In this document: piece after piece, positions 8,644 through 17,619 of the stretch | Layout: the number at the start of each line of letters is the position of its first letter | Numbering within the stretch: the first letter of the stretch is position 1 | Assembly (NCBI RefSeq): GCF_002879865.1 | Contig: NZ_PNXY01000013.1 | Coordinates: 124,001 to 188,000 of the forward strand | Source of the DNA: Paraburkholderia rhynchosiae | GTDB lineage: Bacteria > Pseudomonadota > Gammaproteobacteria > Burkholderiales > Burkholderiaceae | Length of the DNA: 64,000 nucleotides | Reading direction: 5' to 3' | Notes under the pieces: generated by a model | What the model was told of the DNA's origin: nothing | What the model saw: only the letters and a program-made list of their open reading frames with translations | Databases searched by the model: none | Position numbers and translations under genes: made by a program

Positions 8644-10200
8644 GTGACAGATCTGAGCGCCGAACTGGCCCCGCGCGCAGTGGGCGGCCTCGCTGCAGAG
8701 GAACCCCAGGAGCTATTGAAACTGAGCGGGTTGGGGAAGCGGTTTCCCGGTGTCATTGCACTGGAGGACGTGCACTTCGAATTGCGCCGCGGTGAAGTCC
8801 ACGCGATTTGTGGCGAAAACGGCGCTGGCAAGTCGACCCTGATGAAAATCGTCAGCGGCCAATACCGGCCGGATGCCGGCACGATTGTTTTTCGCGGCAT
8901 GGAAAGGCGGTTCGCGTCCTCGCTTGAGGCACAGGAAGCAGGGATTGCAATCATTCACCAGGAACTGAATCTGGTGCCCCACCTCTCCATTGCGGAAAAC
9001 ATCTACCTGGCGCGCGAGCCCAAACGCGGACCGTTCATCGACCGCGCGAGGCTCAATGGCAATGCCCAGCGCGCGCTCGCCCGCATTGGATTGTCGTTGC
9101 CGCCCACCAGGCTGGTGGGAACGCTGTCGATCGCCCAGCAACAGATGGTCGAAATCGCCAAGGCTCTCTCGCTCGACGCCCAGGTGCTGATCATGGACGA
9201 ACCCACTTCGTCGCTCACCGAATCCGAAACCATGCACCTGTTCCGGATCATCAAGGAATTGCGCGAGAGCGGGGTCGGCATTGTCTACATCTCTCATCGT
9301 CTGGACGAAATGAAGCAGATCGTCGACCGCGTGACCGTGCTGCGCGACGGACATCACATTTCAACGGACGATTTCGCGGCGACCAGCATGGAGGAGATCG
9401 TTGCGCGGATGGTCGGCCGGGCGCTGAATGATGCGTACCCGCCGCGCCGCTCGGTGCCGACGCAGGACGTGCTGCTGCGGGTCGACAATCTGTCGCGCGC
9501 ACCGGCATTCGGGCCGCTTTCGTTCGAACTGAGGCGAGGCGAGATTCTCGGCTTCGCCGGTTTGATGGGCGCGGGGCGGACCGAAGTGGCACGGGCGATT
9601 TTCGGCGCAGACCAACCGGACGGCGGCGAGGTTCATATCGGGGGTGAGCGCGTCTCGATCCGCTCGCCTATCGACGCGATTCGCCACGGCATCGCGTACC
9701 TGTCGGAAGACCGCAAGAGCGACGGCCTCGCGCTGAAGATGCCGGTCGCGACCAACATCACGCTGGCCAACATCGAGGCGGTGTCGGGCCGCGCGGGCTT
9801 CATCCGCTTCGCCGAAGAAGCGGCCACCGCACAGCGTTATGTCGAAACGCTCGGGATCCGCACGCCGACGGTCCATCAACTCACGCGCAACCTGTCCGGC
9901 GGCAATCAGCAGAAGGTCGTCATCGGCAAATGGCTGTTTCGCGAATCGAAGATTCTGTTCTTCGACGAACCCACGCGCGGCATCGATGTCGGCGCGAAAT
10001 ACGCGATCTATACGTTGATGGATCAACTCGCTGCGCAGGGCATCGGCGTCGTGCTGATCAGTTCGGAATTGCCCGAGATTCTCGGCATGTCCGATCGCGT
10101 CGCGGTATTCCACGAAGGCCGGATCGCCACGGTCCTGGAGACGCGCCACACCAATCAGGAAGAAATCATGCACTTCGCATCGGGACGAAATCATGCTTGA
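8644..10200 (+). CDS. Sugar ABC transporter ATP-binding protein (RbsA/XylG type, two ABC domains)
   Basis: This 518-residue fused ATPase starts at a GTG with AAAGGAG 8 nt upstream. The N-terminal domain has Walker A GENGAGKST (residues 57-65) and LIMDEPTSS. The C-terminal domain has a degenerate Walker A (GLMGAGRTEVA), signature LSGGNQQKV and FFDEPTRGIDVG, the normal asymmetry of the RbsA/AraG/XylG class. It energises import of a monosaccharide with the permease and binding protein encoded next. Its stop overlaps the permease start by 8 nt. The neighbouring catabolic genes suggest L-fucose or a stereochemically similar sugar such as D-arabinose or L-galactose. Confidence 0.92.
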   Translation: MTDLSAELAPRAVGGLAAEEPQELLKLSGLGKRFPGVIALEDVHFELRRGEVHAICGENGAGKSTLMKIVSGQYRPDAGTIVFRGMERRFASSLEAQEAGIAIIHQELNLVPHLSIAENIYLAREPKRGPFIDRARLNGNAQRALARIGLSLPPTRLVGTLSIAQQQMVEIAKALSLDAQVLIMDEPTSSLTESETMHLFRIIKELRESGVGIVYISHRLDEMKQIVDRVTVLRDGHHISTDDFAATSMEEIVARMVGRALNDAYPPRRSVPTQDVLLRVDNLSRAPAFGPLSFELRRGEILGFAGLMGAGRTEVARAIFGADQPDGGEVHIGGERVSIRSPIDAIRHGIAYLSEDRKSDGLALKMPVATNITLANIEAVSGRAGFIRFAEEAATAQRYVETLGIRTPTVHQLTRNLSGGNQQKVVIGKWLFRESKILFFDEPTRGIDVGAKYAIYTLMDQLAAQGIGVVLISSELPEILGMSDRVAVFHEGRIATVLETRHTNQEEIMHFASGRNHA

Positions 10201-11221
10201 AATAACATCCGAACAGATCACTACTGTCGACACGAGCGCGAAGCTCCGGCGTCGCGACCTGATCCAGAAATTCGCTGCGCTCGGCAGTCTGATCATGCTG
10301 GTGCTCGTCTTTTCATCGACCAGTTCCGCGTTCTTCTCGGTCGGAAACGGCATGACGGTCGCCTTGCAGGTGACGTCGATTGCCTATCTTGGCGTGGCGG
10401 CAACCTGCGTGATCATTACGGGTGGAATCGACCTGTCCGTGGGTTCCGTACTCGCGCTGTCCGGTGTGGTCGCCGCGTTGCTCGTCAAGGCCGGCGTGCC
10501 GATTCCTCTCGGCATGCTCGGCGGCGTGGTGGTGGGCGGCCTGTGCGGGCTCGTTAATGGCCTGTGCGTCACACGCATGGGTCTGCCGCCCTTTATCGCC
10601 ACGCTCGGCATGATGCTGGTCGCGCGCGGTCTCGCGCTGCAGATCACGGGTGCGCGCCCGGTTTCCGGACTCGGCGATGCGTTCGGTGAACTCGGGAATG
10701 GCGCGTTGTTCCGCATCTCGCATATCGGAGCAGATGGGTTCCCCGATACGGTATTTCCCGGGATTCCCTATCCCGTGATCATCATGGTCGTGCTGGCGGT
10801 GGCCGTGTCGATCATGCTGACGCGCACCTCGCTCGGCCGTCACATCTACGCAGTCGGATCGAACGCCGAAGCCGCGCGGCTCTCCGGCGTCAATGTCCGG
10901 CGCGTCACGTTGTTTACCTATGTGCTGTCCGGGGTGCTCGCCGGTCTGACAGGCTGCGTGCTGATGTCGCGCCTCGTCACGGCGCAACCCAACGAAGGCG
11001 TCATGTACGAGCTCGATGCGATCGCCAGTGCCGTGATTGGCGGGACGTCCCTGATGGGCGGTGTAGGCACGATCTCCGGTACGGCCATCGGTGCGTTCGT
11101 CATCGGCGTGCTGCGCAATGGCCTGAACATGAACGGTGTATCGAGTTTCGTCCAGCAAATCATTATCGGCCTGGTCATTCTCGGCACCGTCTGGATCGAT
11201 CAGGTCAGAAACCGCCGATAA
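10193..11221 (+). CDS. Sugar ABC transporter permease (RbsC family)
   Basis: The 342-residue polytopic membrane protein is of the BPD_transp_2/RbsC family with roughly 8-10 hydrophobic segments. It contains the family's GGIDLSVGSVLALSGV motif in the second transmembrane region and GRHIYAVGSNAEAARLSGVN in the cytoplasmic loop that contacts the ATPase. The start codon lies inside the end of the ATPase gene, indicating translational coupling. It should form the homodimeric membrane channel of the importer. Confidence 0.92.
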   Translation: MLEITSEQITTVDTSAKLRRRDLIQKFAALGSLIMLVLVFSSTSSAFFSVGNGMTVALQVTSIAYLGVAATCVIITGGIDLSVGSVLALSGVVAALLVKAGVPIPLGMLGGVVVGGLCGLVNGLCVTRMGLPPFIATLGMMLVARGLALQITGARPVSGLGDAFGELGNGALFRISHIGADGFPDTVFPGIPYPVIIMVVLAVAVSIMLTRTSLGRHIYAVGSNAEAARLSGVNVRRVTLFTYVLSGVLAGLTGCVLMSRLVTAQPNEGVMYELDAIASAVIGGTSLMGGVGTISGTAIGAFVIGVLRNGLNMNGVSSFVQQIIIGLVILGTVWIDQVRNRR

Positions 11222-11289
11222 AGCACATCGAATGATGTCATTCGAGAAGTCCAACAAAGCAGTGCAATCACCAACCCAAGGAGTGAGAC

Positions 11290-12234
11290 ATGAGGAAGAC
11301 GTATCTGGCATTGGCCGCCGCACTTTTGACCGCAGCGACGGCGCACGCGAATGCGGCGGGCGGAGAGATCGCCGTTATCGTCAAGACGGCTAACTCGAAT
11401 TACTGGCAGAACGTGCAAAAGGGCGCGACGGAGGGCATGAAAGGGCTGAACGGCTACACGATGACGTTTCAGGGACCGGCGACCGAGTCGGCCGTGGCCG
11501 ACGAGGTCAATATGGTCGAGAACGCGGTGAACCGGCATGTCGCGGCGATCGTGCTCGCGCCGTCCGATCCCGACGCACTGGTCCCGGCAATGAAGAAGGC
11601 CTGGGAGGCAAAGATTCCAGTTGTCCTGATCGATTCGCTCGTGTCCGATTCGGGCAAGCAGTATTACCAGTCGTTTCTCTCGACCGATAACGCCAAGGCC
11701 GGTGAGTTGTGCGCGAAAGCGATGATCGACCGGGTTGGACAAACCGGGAAGGTCGCTGTGATGTCGTACGTGGCTGGAGCGGGTTCCGAGATTGGCCGCG
11801 TGGGCGGGTTCCGCAAGTATCTCGCGCAGCACTCGAAGCTGCAGATTGTCGGACCGTTCTACTCGCAGTCGCAGATGGCGACGGCGCTCAATCAGACGAC
11901 CGACGTGCTGTCGGCCAATCCGGATCTGAAGGGCATCTTCGGTGCGAATGAACCGACGGCTGTGGGGATGGGGCGCGCGTTGGCGCAGTCCGGCAAAGCC
12001 GGCAAGGTCGTCGCGATCGGCTTTGACGGCAACCAGGACCTGCAGGGCTTCGTCAAGGACGGAACCATCCAGGCCATCGCTGTTCAGGGCTCGTATCAGA
12101 TGGGCTACAAAGGCGTCAAAACGGCGGTGGAGGTTATCGAACACAAGCCGGTTACGAAGCAACTGGATACCGGTGTCGTGATGGTCGAGAAGGACAACAT
12201 CGATCAGCCGGTCGCGAAGAACGTGTTGTATTGA
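11290..12234 (+). CDS. Periplasmic sugar-binding protein of ABC transporter
   Basis: The 314-residue protein has a Sec signal peptide (about 1-22, ending near AHANA). It is followed by a type I periplasmic-binding fold (Peripla_BP_4): EIAVIVKTANSNYWQNVQKGA at the start, AIVLAPSDPDAL in the first hinge region and IFGANEPTAVGMGRAL in the second lobe. ATG 11290 follows CAAGGAG. It should bind a pyranose in the periplasm. An intercistronic stem-loop follows the gene, commonly seen after binding-protein genes that need more transcript than the rest of the operon. Confidence 0.92.
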   Translation: MRKTYLALAAALLTAATAHANAAGGEIAVIVKTANSNYWQNVQKGATEGMKGLNGYTMTFQGPATESAVADEVNMVENAVNRHVAAIVLAPSDPDALVPAMKKAWEAKIPVVLIDSLVSDSGKQYYQSFLSTDNAKAGELCAKAMIDRVGQTGKVAVMSYVAGAGSEIGRVGGFRKYLAQHSKLQIVGPFYSQSQMATALNQTTDVLSANPDLKGIFGANEPTAVGMGRALAQSGKAGKVVAIGFDGNQDLQGFVKDGTIQAIAVQGSYQMGYKGVKTAVEVIEHKPVTKQLDTGVVMVEKDNIDQPVAKNVLY

Positions 12235-12242
12235 AGCGCGGT

Positions 12243-12270
12243 GCGGACGACGCCCGACGGCGTTGTCCGC
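12243..12270 (+). terminator. Intercistronic stem-loop after the sugar-binding protein gene
   Basis: GCGGACGACGCC, loop CGAC, GGCGTTGTCCGC: a 12-bp stem with a single G-U pair and a 4-nt loop. No T-run follows, so it is more likely an mRNA-stabilising or attenuating hairpin within the operon than a full terminator. Confidence 0.5.
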
Positions 12271-12348
12271 CCTTGATGACTGCGCCGTTCAGGACGTGCG
12301 GTAAGGCGTTGAACGTTCAGCAACGAATCCCTGGAGGCGGAATTTCTG

Positions 12349-13365
12349 ATGAAAGCAGGTGATCTGCGCGATCTGTCGCGTGGGGCAGTGCAACTGAGTG
12401 CACTCGGTATGGGCTGTTCGCAGCTTGGCGGCTTGTATCGCACTATGCCGCCGGAACAGGCGCGTGCGCTGATGGACGAAGCATGGTCGCTCGGTCTGCG
12501 CTATTTCGACACTGCGCCGTACTACGGGTACACGCTTTCGGAGCGCCGTGTGGGTAACGCGTTGTCAGCGCGGCCGCATAACGAATTCGTGCTGAGTACG
12601 AAAGTCGGCAGGCTTCTTCGGCCGGATCCGACTGTTCGATGCGGCGATGACGGCTGGGCGGAACCGCTCCCTTTCCGACCGCATTACGACTACAGCTTCG
12701 ACGGCGTCATGCGGTCTTTCGAAGACAGCCAGCAGCGTCTCGGTATCGCGCAGATCGATCTGCTGTATGTGCATGACATCGGTCGAATGACACATGGCGA
12801 TGCAAACGTCGAATTCTGGAAACAGTTGACAGACGGAGGGGGTTTCCGCGCACTCGATACGCTGCGTAGTGCAGGGCAGGTCAAAGCCATCGGTCTTGGA
12901 GTGAATGAATGGCAAGTCGTGCATGAAGCCATGCAGGAGATACAGCTCGATGTGACGCTACTCGCGGGCCGGTATACGCTCCTCGAGCAGGATTGTTTCT
13001 CGCCGTTTCTCGACAACTGCGTACAGCATGGGAATTCGATCGTGGCCGGCGGTGTGTTCAATTCCGGCGTGCTGGCAGGTAATGGCAAGTTCAATTACGG
13101 GGATGCCCCCGCCAGTGTTGTGTCGCGCGTCCGCCGGCTGGCTGAGGTTTGCCGCGAATTCGAGGTTCCGTTACCCGCAGCGGCACTGCAGTTTCCGCTT
13201 GCGCATCCTGCGGTTGTGTCGTGCGTGGTGGGCGCGCGGAGCGTCGAACAACTCCGGCAGAACGTCGCGTGGTTCGAGCAGACGCTGCCGGCCGGATTGT
13301 GGCAGGAGTTGAAATCGAATGGTCTGATTGCAGACACCGCACCTGTGCCCGAGGTCGTCCAGTGA
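12349..13365 (+). CDS. Aldo-keto reductase, probable L-fucose (D-threo-aldose) 1-dehydrogenase
   Basis: The 338-residue aldo/keto reductase has the catalytic tetrad set visible: Asp and Tyr in FDTAPYYGYT, Lys in LSTKVGR and His in LLYVHDIGR. Sequence style and neighbours (lactonase, fucose/rhamnose-type mutarotase) match D-threo-aldose/L-fucose dehydrogenases, which oxidise the sugar at C1 to the lactone with NAD(P). ATG 12349 has GGAGGCGG upstream. Its stop overlaps the next start (GTGA). The family is confident; the exact sugar (L-fucose, L-galactose or D-arabinose) is inferred from context. Confidence 0.85.
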   Translation: MKAGDLRDLSRGAVQLSALGMGCSQLGGLYRTMPPEQARALMDEAWSLGLRYFDTAPYYGYTLSERRVGNALSARPHNEFVLSTKVGRLLRPDPTVRCGDDGWAEPLPFRPHYDYSFDGVMRSFEDSQQRLGIAQIDLLYVHDIGRMTHGDANVEFWKQLTDGGGFRALDTLRSAGQVKAIGLGVNEWQVVHEAMQEIQLDVTLLAGRYTLLEQDCFSPFLDNCVQHGNSIVAGGVFNSGVLAGNGKFNYGDAPASVVSRVRRLAEVCREFEVPLPAAALQFPLAHPAVVSCVVGARSVEQLRQNVAWFEQTLPAGLWQELKSNGLIADTAPVPEVVQ

Positions 13366-14210
13366 GCCTGCGTATCGACGCACATCATCATTTCTGGCAG
13401 CTCACGGCGCGTGTGGGGCATTGGCCACCTGCCAGCCTCGGAGCGATCTATCGAGACTTTGGACCGGCCGATTTTGAACCGCTGCTTGAACAATGCGGCA
13501 TTGACGGAACCGTGCTGGTCCAGTCCTTACCGGACAGCAAAGACACCGGGTTCCTGCTCGAACTGGCGGAGCGTCACTCTTTTATTCGCGGGGTGGTGGG
13601 ATGGGCCGACCTGAAAGCACCGGACGCGCCGCAACAGATCAATGCTTTAGCCCGCCACCCGAAGCTGAAAGCGCTGCGGCCGATGCTGCAGGATCTTGCC
13701 GACGACAACTGGATCGACGACCCGGCATTGCGACCGGCGATCACTGCGATGATCGAGAATGATCTTGCATTTGATGCGCTGGTCGTCCCGCGTCAGCTGC
13801 CCGGATTGCTCGCGTTCGCGAGGCGTTATCCAAGCCTTCGGATTGTTATAGATCATGCGGCCAAGCCACTGGTCGCTATCAGGCAACTGGAGCCGTGGCG
13901 AACCGCCATGGAAGATCTGGCAAAACTCGAAAACGTACATTGCAAGCTGTCCGGCTTATGGACGGAGGCGTCGCAGGATACCGACATTGTCGCTTTCGAG
14001 CCCTACGTAGAAACGTTATTCCGGCTGTTCGGCACACATCGTCTTATGTGGGGAAGCGACTGGCCTGTCCAGCGACTCGCGACGCATTTCGGCGACTACG
14101 CAGGGTGGCTTGCCGCCTGTGAAAATTACTGTGACCGGTATGCCCGCGATGAGGATAAAGACGCTGTATTCGGCGGCAACGCTTGTCGTTTTTACCGGCT
14201 CGAAGAATAG
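13362..14210 (+). CDS. Amidohydrolase-family sugar lactonase, probable L-fucono-1,5-lactonase
   Basis: The 282-residue COG3618 protein starts at GTG 13362, overlapping the preceding stop by 4 nt; the resulting N-terminus MSLRIDAHHHFW is the family hallmark. Other signatures are VIDHAAKP (metal/active-site His) and LMWGSDWPV near the C-terminus. L-fuconolactonases, L-rhamnonolactonases and related lactonases all fall here. It opens the lactone made by the upstream dehydrogenase to the aldonic acid. A paralogue of similar role sits at 51434 in the rhamnose operon. Confidence 0.87.
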   Translation: MSLRIDAHHHFWQLTARVGHWPPASLGAIYRDFGPADFEPLLEQCGIDGTVLVQSLPDSKDTGFLLELAERHSFIRGVVGWADLKAPDAPQQINALARHPKLKALRPMLQDLADDNWIDDPALRPAITAMIENDLAFDALVVPRQLPGLLAFARRYPSLRIVIDHAAKPLVAIRQLEPWRTAMEDLAKLENVHCKLSGLWTEASQDTDIVAFEPYVETLFRLFGTHRLMWGSDWPVQRLATHFGDYAGWLAACENYCDRYARDEDKDAVFGGNACRFYRLEE

Positions 14211-14220
14211 GGAGAGTGTG

Positions 14221-14550
14221 ATGCAACGAATGGGAATGGTCATCGGTATCGATCCTCAGTACATCGATGAATACAAACGCTTGCATGCACAGGTGTGGCC
14301 GACGGTGCTCGCCCGTCTGAAACGCTCGAATGTCACCCGCTATTCGATTTTCCTGCGGGAGCCCGAGAACCTGTTGTTCGGTTACTGGGAATACGTCGGA
14401 GATGACTATGAAAGCGATATGGCCGAGATTGCGAACGACCCAGAAACACAACGTTGGTGGCGCCTGTGTGGCCCGTGCCAGAAGCCATTGCCAAGTCGTG
14501 CGCCGACGGAACACTGGGCACGGATGGAAGAGGTCTTTTACCTCGAATAG
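14221..14550 (+). CDS. L-fucose/L-rhamnose-type mutarotase (RhaM family)
   Basis: The 109-residue protein is a full-length dimeric alpha/beta-barrel mutarotase of the RhaM family. It has the family's Tyr/Trp-rich core: a conserved His-Ala-Gln-Val-Trp-Pro segment (residues 23-28), LFGYWEY and QRWWRLC. It interconverts alpha and beta anomers so the dehydrogenase gets its preferred form. GGGAGAG precedes the ATG and the gap from the lactonase is 10 nt. The association with the AKR dehydrogenase suggests L-fucose as substrate; a second homologue for rhamnose lies at 51068. Confidence 0.88.
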   Translation: MQRMGMVIGIDPQYIDEYKRLHAQVWPTVLARLKRSNVTRYSIFLREPENLLFGYWEYVGDDYESDMAEIANDPETQRWWRLCGPCQKPLPSRAPTEHWARMEEVFYLE

Positions 14551-14660
14551 TGTTGTCCCGCATTGCACTCGTTGACTTCGCCATGAAGAGACGAATTAGC
14601 CGAGCTGGCATCGAAACCGCAACATGGCTTCGCGGGCTCTGTATCTGAAAAAGGAAACTT

Positions 14661-15671
14661 ATGCTCACCGTTATTTGTGAAACTCCCGGCGTGCTACGCG
14701 CTGAGACGCGCTCAAGGCCATTGCGCGAACGCGGCGACGTGTTGCTGCGAGTGCGACGCGTCGGTGTATGCGGCACTGACCTGCACATCTTTACTGGCAA
14801 TCAGCCATTTCTCGCCTACCCCCGCGTGATGGGACACGAACTGTCGGGTACGGTAGCAGAAGCCGATGCGGATTCCGGTCTGGCCGCGGGCGACCCGGTC
14901 TACGTGATGCCCTACCTGTCATGCGGCCAGTGCATTGCTTGCAGGAACGGAAAAACGAACTGCTGCGTGAACATTCAGGTATTGGGCGTCCATCGGGATG
15001 GCGCATTGACGGAGTATCTGAGCGTGCCGCGTCAGTTCGTTCACAAGGCTGAAGGAATCACGCTCGATCAGGCGGCAATGATCGAGTTTCTCGCCATCGG
15101 CGCGCATGCAGTTCGCCGCGCAGACGTTCAGGCGGGACAGCGCGTGCTGGTAGTCGGCGCAGGTCCGATCGGTATGGCTGCAATGATTTTTTCACGTCTG
15201 CGCGGGGCCACAGTGACGGCACTCGATACACGGCTCGATCGTCTGAACTTCTGCGCCGAGAAAATTGAAGTGGCGGCTACTGTGCAAATCGGTGATGCCG
15301 ACGTCGACCAGCTGGCGAAACTTACTAACGGCGAATTCTTCGATGTGGTTTTCGATGCGACGGGTAATCCGGCGGCCATGGAGCGTGGCTTCGAGTTTAT
15401 CGCGCACGGCGGGAAATACGTGCTGATTTCCGTGGTGAGAGACCCGATCACTTTCTCCGATCCGGAGTTCCATAAGCGCGAAGCCACCTTGATCGGAAGC
15501 CGCAATGCGACAGCGGAAGATTTCGAAACTGTGCTCACGGCCATGCGTGCCGGTCAGGTGCCCGATGCGGCACTCAACACACACCGGATGAAGCTCGCCG
15601 ATGTCCCTGCGGAATTCTCGAAACTGCTTGAGCCGTCCGCCGGCGTAGTGAAAGCCATCATCGAATGCTGA
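14661..15671 (+). CDS. Zinc-dependent alcohol/polyol dehydrogenase (MDR family)
   Basis: The 336-residue medium-chain dehydrogenase has catalytic-zinc GHE (MGHELSGTV), the four-cysteine structural zinc loop (CGQCIACRNGKTNCC) and a Rossmann fold with VVGAGPIGMAA. It resembles L-galactonate 5-dehydrogenase/sorbitol dehydrogenase-type enzymes. It is the last gene of the operon, 110 nt after the mutarotase. Its likely step is oxidation of a sugar acid or deoxy-keto acid after the lactonase, but no L-fuconate dehydratase is encoded in this operon, so the exact substrate is open. Start chosen at ATG 14661 with AAAGGAA upstream. Confidence 0.82.
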   Translation: MLTVICETPGVLRAETRSRPLRERGDVLLRVRRVGVCGTDLHIFTGNQPFLAYPRVMGHELSGTVAEADADSGLAAGDPVYVMPYLSCGQCIACRNGKTNCCVNIQVLGVHRDGALTEYLSVPRQFVHKAEGITLDQAAMIEFLAIGAHAVRRADVQAGQRVLVVGAGPIGMAAMIFSRLRGATVTALDTRLDRLNFCAEKIEVAATVQIGDADVDQLAKLTNGEFFDVVFDATGNPAAMERGFEFIAHGGKYVLISVVRDPITFSDPEFHKREATLIGSRNATAEDFETVLTAMRAGQVPDAALNTHRMKLADVPAEFSKLLEPSAGVVKAIIEC

Positions 15672-15874
15672 CTCTGACGCATATCCGGTGTTTGTCACGA
15701 GCTAGCCAATTCTCCAGTTTGGCATGATGCACGCAACTTTGTATTGGCCGGTGTCCATTGGCTGAAGATCGTTTAGATACTGCGTGGGCTGGTCCTCCTC
15801 ATTTTCGTAGACCCTTTGCGATATGCAAGCCATGCTTAAGCGCGATAGCTCAACGATAATGCAGTTCTTGACGT

Positions 15875-16024
15875 CTCCAATCGAAGTCGAAGAGGGCAGG
15901 GCAACACCGATTGCGGGAGCCGAGGAACGTGTAATACAGGGCGGCAAATTCTTCGAGCCAGAAGCCTCTTCTTTCCCGTGTTTCCTGGCTGATCGTGCGA
16001 CGTCAGTACCATGAGGATCTTCAT
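15875..16024 (-). pseudogene. Decayed N-terminal remnant of a DJ-1/PfpI (class I glutamine amidotransferase-like) gene
   Basis: On the minus strand from 16024 the frame reads MKILMVLTSHDQPGNTGKK, typical of DJ-1/PfpI-family hydrolases. The expected continuation GFWLEEFAALYYTF appears only in another frame (about 15965-15915), and a short IGVAL piece in a third. The gene is therefore broken by at least two frameshifts and lacks everything after about 50 residues, including the catalytic cysteine. Identification is from remembered family sequence. Confidence 0.6.
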
Positions 16025-16071
16025 TGTCGTGCTCCATTGTGAGTAACCAGGCCGCCGCTTACGGTTCATGA

Positions 16072-16299
16072 GGGCTCACCGCCGGGTTTTCGAACCTGAA
16101 GAGTGTCGTCTGGTGTCAGGAGGAGTCGAAGAACCAGGGGACGTGGAATTTCGTCATGGAGCTGCTGCTGGGAATCGTGAAGGTGCCGGCAGTACTGCAC
16201 TACGTGGGGCCCCAGGCAACCGCGTCGACCGCACCGGATTACCGGTCGATGCACATTGCTCGCCAGGGGAAGTACCTGCACGCAGCTATTGACGAGTAA
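16072..16299 (+). pseudogene. C-terminal remnant of 2-oxoglutarate dehydrogenase E1 (SucA-like)
   Basis: A 75-codon open frame without a start codon (stop just upstream at 16069) ends at TAA 16297. It reads VVWCQEESKNQGTWNF, then YVGPQATASTAPDYRSMH and ends in an Ala/Ile-rich tail. This matches the strongly conserved last 70 residues of SucA (consensus VWCQEEP-NQGAW ... Y-GR-ASASPA-GY--KH--Q). The rest of the roughly 950-residue enzyme is absent, so this is a stranded fragment, not a gene. It lies head-to-head with the DJ-1 remnant. Confidence 0.6.
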
Positions 16300-16464
16300 A
16301 GCGCAGCGAGATCCCTCCGTTCGTTTTTTGCGCTGACATCGGACCGCGCCATTGGAGCCTATCAGTCATCTGATTGCTGGCATCACCTTTGCGTCACTCA
16401 CGCATCCGAGGTATCAATAATGATATCTCTTCGCCGACGCGCGATTCCGCGCGGGGAGGGCAAC

Positions 16465-17619
16465 ATGGAGCAGTCAGCGGGCTCAGTATCCGCGGCGCGG
16501 GCGTTACCCGTGGTGCTCCTGCATCGCAAGTCACCTAAGGCGGCGCCAGGGGGCCACGAAGCGGACACCATTCGGGAACTCGCGCGACAGATCGCGGAGC
16601 TGAAAGGCACGCAGTTTGCGGGCGAGTTCGACGAAGAATGCGCTTACCCGGCGCATCGTTATCTGATCCCCGACGACACGCTCACCGTGGCGCTCGCGCA
16701 CAAGCTAGGCGTGCGGTCCGTGCGCGATTTATATGGCGGCGTCGTGCCGTTTCCCTTTGTCGCGACAAAGCTGATTGCGCACGGCCTGGCAGATGGCGCA
16801 AAAATTTCACCGCCCGGCTGGTCACGTGCGTTCAGCTCGCGTACTGCGTCGCTCGTGTTGCCGGGCTACTCGGCGTTTTCACGCGAGGATGCGCGCAACG
16901 CCGCCCGCGGACTGTGGGAAGGCGGTCCCGTGCGCGTCAAGCGGCCTTATGGAATCGGCGGCGCCGGACAGGCGGTGGTTGCCAACCGCGATGAACTGGA
17001 GGCGCAACTCGATGCGCTCGGCGACGAGGCGTTGCGGGCCGAAGGCATCGTGATCGAGCGGCATCTGGATGCGATCGAAACATTCAGCGTCGGTCAGATC
17101 GCGCTCGACGACATGCTAGCGAGCTACTACGGTGTGCAACACCTGACGGTCAACAATCACGGCAACGAAGTTTATGGCGGCTCCGATCTGGTCGTGGTGC
17201 GAGGTTGCTTCGATGCGCTTGTGCGGCTCGACCTTCCGCAAAACATACAAGACGCCATCGCGAAAGCGCGCGCATTCGATGCCGCGGTGCACAACCACTA
17301 TGCCGGATTCTTTGCGTCGAGGCGCAATTACGACGTCGCTCACGGACTCGATGAAGCGGGCGTCCTCCATTGCGGTGTGCTTGAACAGTCGTGGCGCGTC
17401 GGCGGCGCCACGGGCGCCGAGATCGGCGCGCTGCGCACATTCAGGGCCGACCCGGACGCATATCTGGTGCGCGCATCGACACGCGAGATCTACGGAGAGG
17501 ATGCACAGATACCCGCTGGGGCGTGCATGGTCTACCGTGGTGTCGACGCGCAGGCGGGTCATATCACGAAGTACTACACGCTAGACAGGGAACCCTGCAA
17601 AGGAGCGCCGAGCAGATGA
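16465..17619 (+). CDS. DUF3182 family protein, ATP-grasp-like
   Basis: The protein has 384 residues from ATG 16465, chosen over ATG 16420 because GGGGAGGG lies at 16453-16460. It resembles the DUF3182 family, found in Burkholderia and other proteobacteria. The centre (VRVKRPYGIGGAGQAVV, then VIERHL and FSVGQIAL) looks like an ATP-grasp nucleotide-binding half: a Lys followed by a glycine-rich loop and an acidic strand. No catalytic role is established that I know of. It overlaps the next gene by 4 nt (ATGA), so the pair is co-translated and probably functions together. Confidence 0.8.
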   Translation: MEQSAGSVSAARALPVVLLHRKSPKAAPGGHEADTIRELARQIAELKGTQFAGEFDEECAYPAHRYLIPDDTLTVALAHKLGVRSVRDLYGGVVPFPFVATKLIAHGLADGAKISPPGWSRAFSSRTASLVLPGYSAFSREDARNAARGLWEGGPVRVKRPYGIGGAGQAVVANRDELEAQLDALGDEALRAEGIVIERHLDAIETFSVGQIALDDMLASYYGVQHLTVNNHGNEVYGGSDLVVVRGCFDALVRLDLPQNIQDAIAKARAFDAAVHNHYAGFFASRRNYDVAHGLDEAGVLHCGVLEQSWRVGGATGAEIGALRTFRADPDAYLVRASTREIYGEDAQIPAGACMVYRGVDAQAGHITKYYTLDREPCKGAPSR

